NCBI RefSeq assembly: GCF_026262625.1
Contig: NZ_SHNN01000002.1
Coordinates: 930,001 to 994,000 of the forward strand
Length of the DNA: 64,000 bases
Source of the DNA: Candidatus Litorirhabdus singularis
GTDB lineage: Bacteria; Pseudomonadota; Gammaproteobacteria; Pseudomonadales; Halieaceae
Direction of reading: 5' to 3'
Within the stretch, counting starts at the first letter, position 1; every line of letters begins with the position of its first letter. The notes beneath the pieces were generated by a model. That model had not been told where the DNA came from. It saw only the letters and a list, made by a program, of their open reading frames with translations, and ran no database searches. Both the position numbers and the translations under genes were made by a program. Positions 63,701 through 64,000 of this stretch are shown piece by piece.

Positions 63701-64000
63701 CCTCCAATCGTCCCGAGTCAGCTGACACCGCAACTGCAGCCAGATCGACGCTGCCCGCTGTAATATCAATGGCATCAATCGCAGCCAGAGAAGCTCCGGC
63801 AGTCCCGCTCAAAGCGCCTGCGGCATTGAGCGTCAACGTATCGGCACTAATATCGCCAACCACGCCCACGCCAGCCTCGGCATCTACCTGGAACTGACCC
63901 GCGACCTGTATATCACCAAGCACCTGTGTTACAGCACCATTAAGATTCAACCACGCATTAGCGGCATTAATAGTAAGGCCATCTGGGCCGCTCACCGTGA
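60774..64000 (-). CDS. Two-partner secretion exoprotein (TpsA-like), 5' end outside the window
   Basis: 1074 residues are visible; the frame is open at the window edge, so the N-terminal signal and TPS haemagglutination domain must lie beyond. The visible part is built of short Gly/Ala/Ser/Val strands of right-handed beta-helix type (IDITAGSVDLAAVAV, LSLNGDVEIAAGDLLA and the like), is acidic and contains no Cys, as usual for secreted adhesins. A 104-residue unit is repeated nearly three times between 62530 and about 63400. The last 150 residues are less repetitive and end in GGGG. Its stop overlaps the TpsB region. Role probably adhesion, contact inhibition or haem/hemolysin-like, not decidable without the ends. 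Confidence 0.9.
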   Translation of the reverse strand, partial: TVSGPDGLTINAANAWLNLNGAVTQVLGDIQVAGQFQVDAEAGVGVVGDISADTLTLNAAGALSGTAGASLAAIDAIDITAGSVDLAAVAVSADSGRLEANAGSLRLGDSTLRAGNLDLLATAALSLNGDVEIAAGDLLADAQSIEMLTGTKVVVDGEATLSAIDAVSLQILDVTGDLTVTAAPAALSSGTIELLDVVSAQAIELRANDGIAVQSTLTGSSLMIAAGAGQITGAPGALLRSTVGGVSLSAAGVALSDGVIGSAGDIQITAAEQGVGLGLVTAAGALMVDSAAGIDLTDSVQVAQTLSLESAAGDIAVQSDVTGGSLALAASAGQITATPNALLRSTADGVSLSGAGVAWSDGVIDSAGDIQITAAEQGVGLGLVTATGELVVDSAASIDLTDSVQVAQTVSLESATGDIAVQSDVTGSSLALAASAGQITATPNALLRSTVDGVSLSGAGVAWSDGVIDSAGDIQITAAEQGVGLGLVTATGALMVDSDAAIHLTEDVQIGQSASLQAAEEIEQGNGVTLAAMNSVNLLGSTVKMGRDASLQSGDTLSVDSTQGDAVLALLQAGGDLTVNSAASALFQQVVSSAGNLVVDAKTDVVSAAAMVAEGALMLEAGQHVGLGGTLSSGDALSATAGGDLSIAKSIVAGGELTLLAGAGLVALNGSIDAGSDAIVDSAELVMGRDSYLSTAGKVSIGSVGDMLLSSVSTAWNGEEALSLISGGAIEGRTDSPLHVRASGSDSEGLIMAATGIGSPLVVDMPWLSAQTSTGDINIVAQSGMRSPLMDARNGKVQLQVSGDLVLGDLLGNPYLWVDGTLQADRVVMEEGSIAARQGLAVNQLDLTGGGPVAFESDVIDVQVDSNDAPETRLSLTGFGGGSAESIDLTVRNTAKLRLEQLYTNTGSLQFDGALRLAEGIVDSSLDIESNSLTMRLDNIKPGAINVDAQLLTPYGEFWLAMSGTEVRTDAVVSRFSDPVSLFFAPPEDLLAGVQAVERASILDAFQRLSTENQVQRDLHKQPILPAVSGTQRLQNVSIEGGAIQASFIDTVAGQELPESDYKWLEVSASGGGG
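62530..63400 (-). repeat. 312-bp tandem repeats within the exoprotein gene
   Basis: The segment beginning GCTGTCACC recurs at 62530, 62842 and 63154, exactly 312 bases (104 codons) apart. The first two units differ at about a dozen positions by eye. The third is close for the first 70 bases and then clearly diverged. The coding frame is kept. Similarity leaks a little left of 62530. Recent duplication or gene conversion in a beta-helix is the simple explanation, and such repeats often vary in number between strains. Confidence 0.9.

Noticed and set aside
1-64000. tRNA, rRNA, transposons, integrases or phage genes
   Set aside because: Intergenic gaps are short and were read for cloverleaf-like and terminal-repeat features without a hit; no such proteins are encoded.

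Overview
The window is about 64 kb of a gammaproteobacterial chromosome. The taxonomy rests on an unbroken block in the order iscR-iscS-iscU-iscA-hscB-hscA-fdx-iscX-ndk-rlmN-pilF-rodZ-ispG-hisS-yfgM-bamB-der (24-41 kb), on purL next to mltF and tadA, and on a FabY-type ketoacyl synthase of the kind known from Pseudomonas. The wealth of acyl-CoA and steroid-like catabolic genes suggests a marine heterotroph near the Halieaceae/Spongiibacteraceae; that placement is inference. I see no tRNA, rRNA, insertion sequence, phage gene or CRISPR array.

Layout. 0-2 kb: an AT-rich stretch with DnaA-box-like words, then an LLM flavin oxidoreductase, a hotdog thioesterase and a DUF3301 protein in one minus-strand operon. 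2-10 kb: an orphan lipoprotein; a minus-strand run of PilZ, SRPBCC, FkbM methyltransferase, nitroreductase, dienoyl-CoA isomerase, membrane parvulin and HupE/UreJ genes; and a FabY-like synthase diverging from a GlxA/AraC regulator. 11-14 kb: thiolase and ribB with a degenerate RibA domain. 14-22 kb: a tightly overlapping nine-gene catabolic operon (two DUF35 proteins, two thiolase-fold proteins without the usual nucleophilic Cys, FadD19-like ligase, EchA19-like hydratase, CoA-transferase, nitroreductase, enoyl-CoA isomerase). Its content recalls the mycobacterial cholesterol side-chain locus. 22-24 kb: an orphan PilZ / 114-aa protein / zinc-finger ParA operon. 24-41 kb: ABC exporter, truncated globin and the isc-to-der housekeeping block. 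41-52 kb: trmJ, suhB, secD-secF (without yajC), purL, mltF, tadA and an SDR gene. 52-58 kb: sugar isomerase plus Gfo/Idh oxidoreductase, SDR, quinone-reductase-like MDR and an outer-membrane protein. 58-64 kb: a two-partner secretion operon (repeat-rich exoprotein cut by the window end, TpsB transporter, SapC-family protein).

How the genes work together. The 24-41 kb block makes Fe-S clusters, under a promoter carrying two IscR-type sites, and feeds Fe-S users such as IspG and RlmN. The 14-22 kb operon reads as a complete activation, hydration and retro-aldol or thiolytic module for a branched acyl-CoA. The PilZ-ParA operon and the SapC-containing secretion operon are the least explained units and the best places to look for new biology. 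Many gene starts were moved to internal ATG/GTG codons with Shine-Dalgarno support or because upstream extensions overlap neighbours; the reasons are given per gene.
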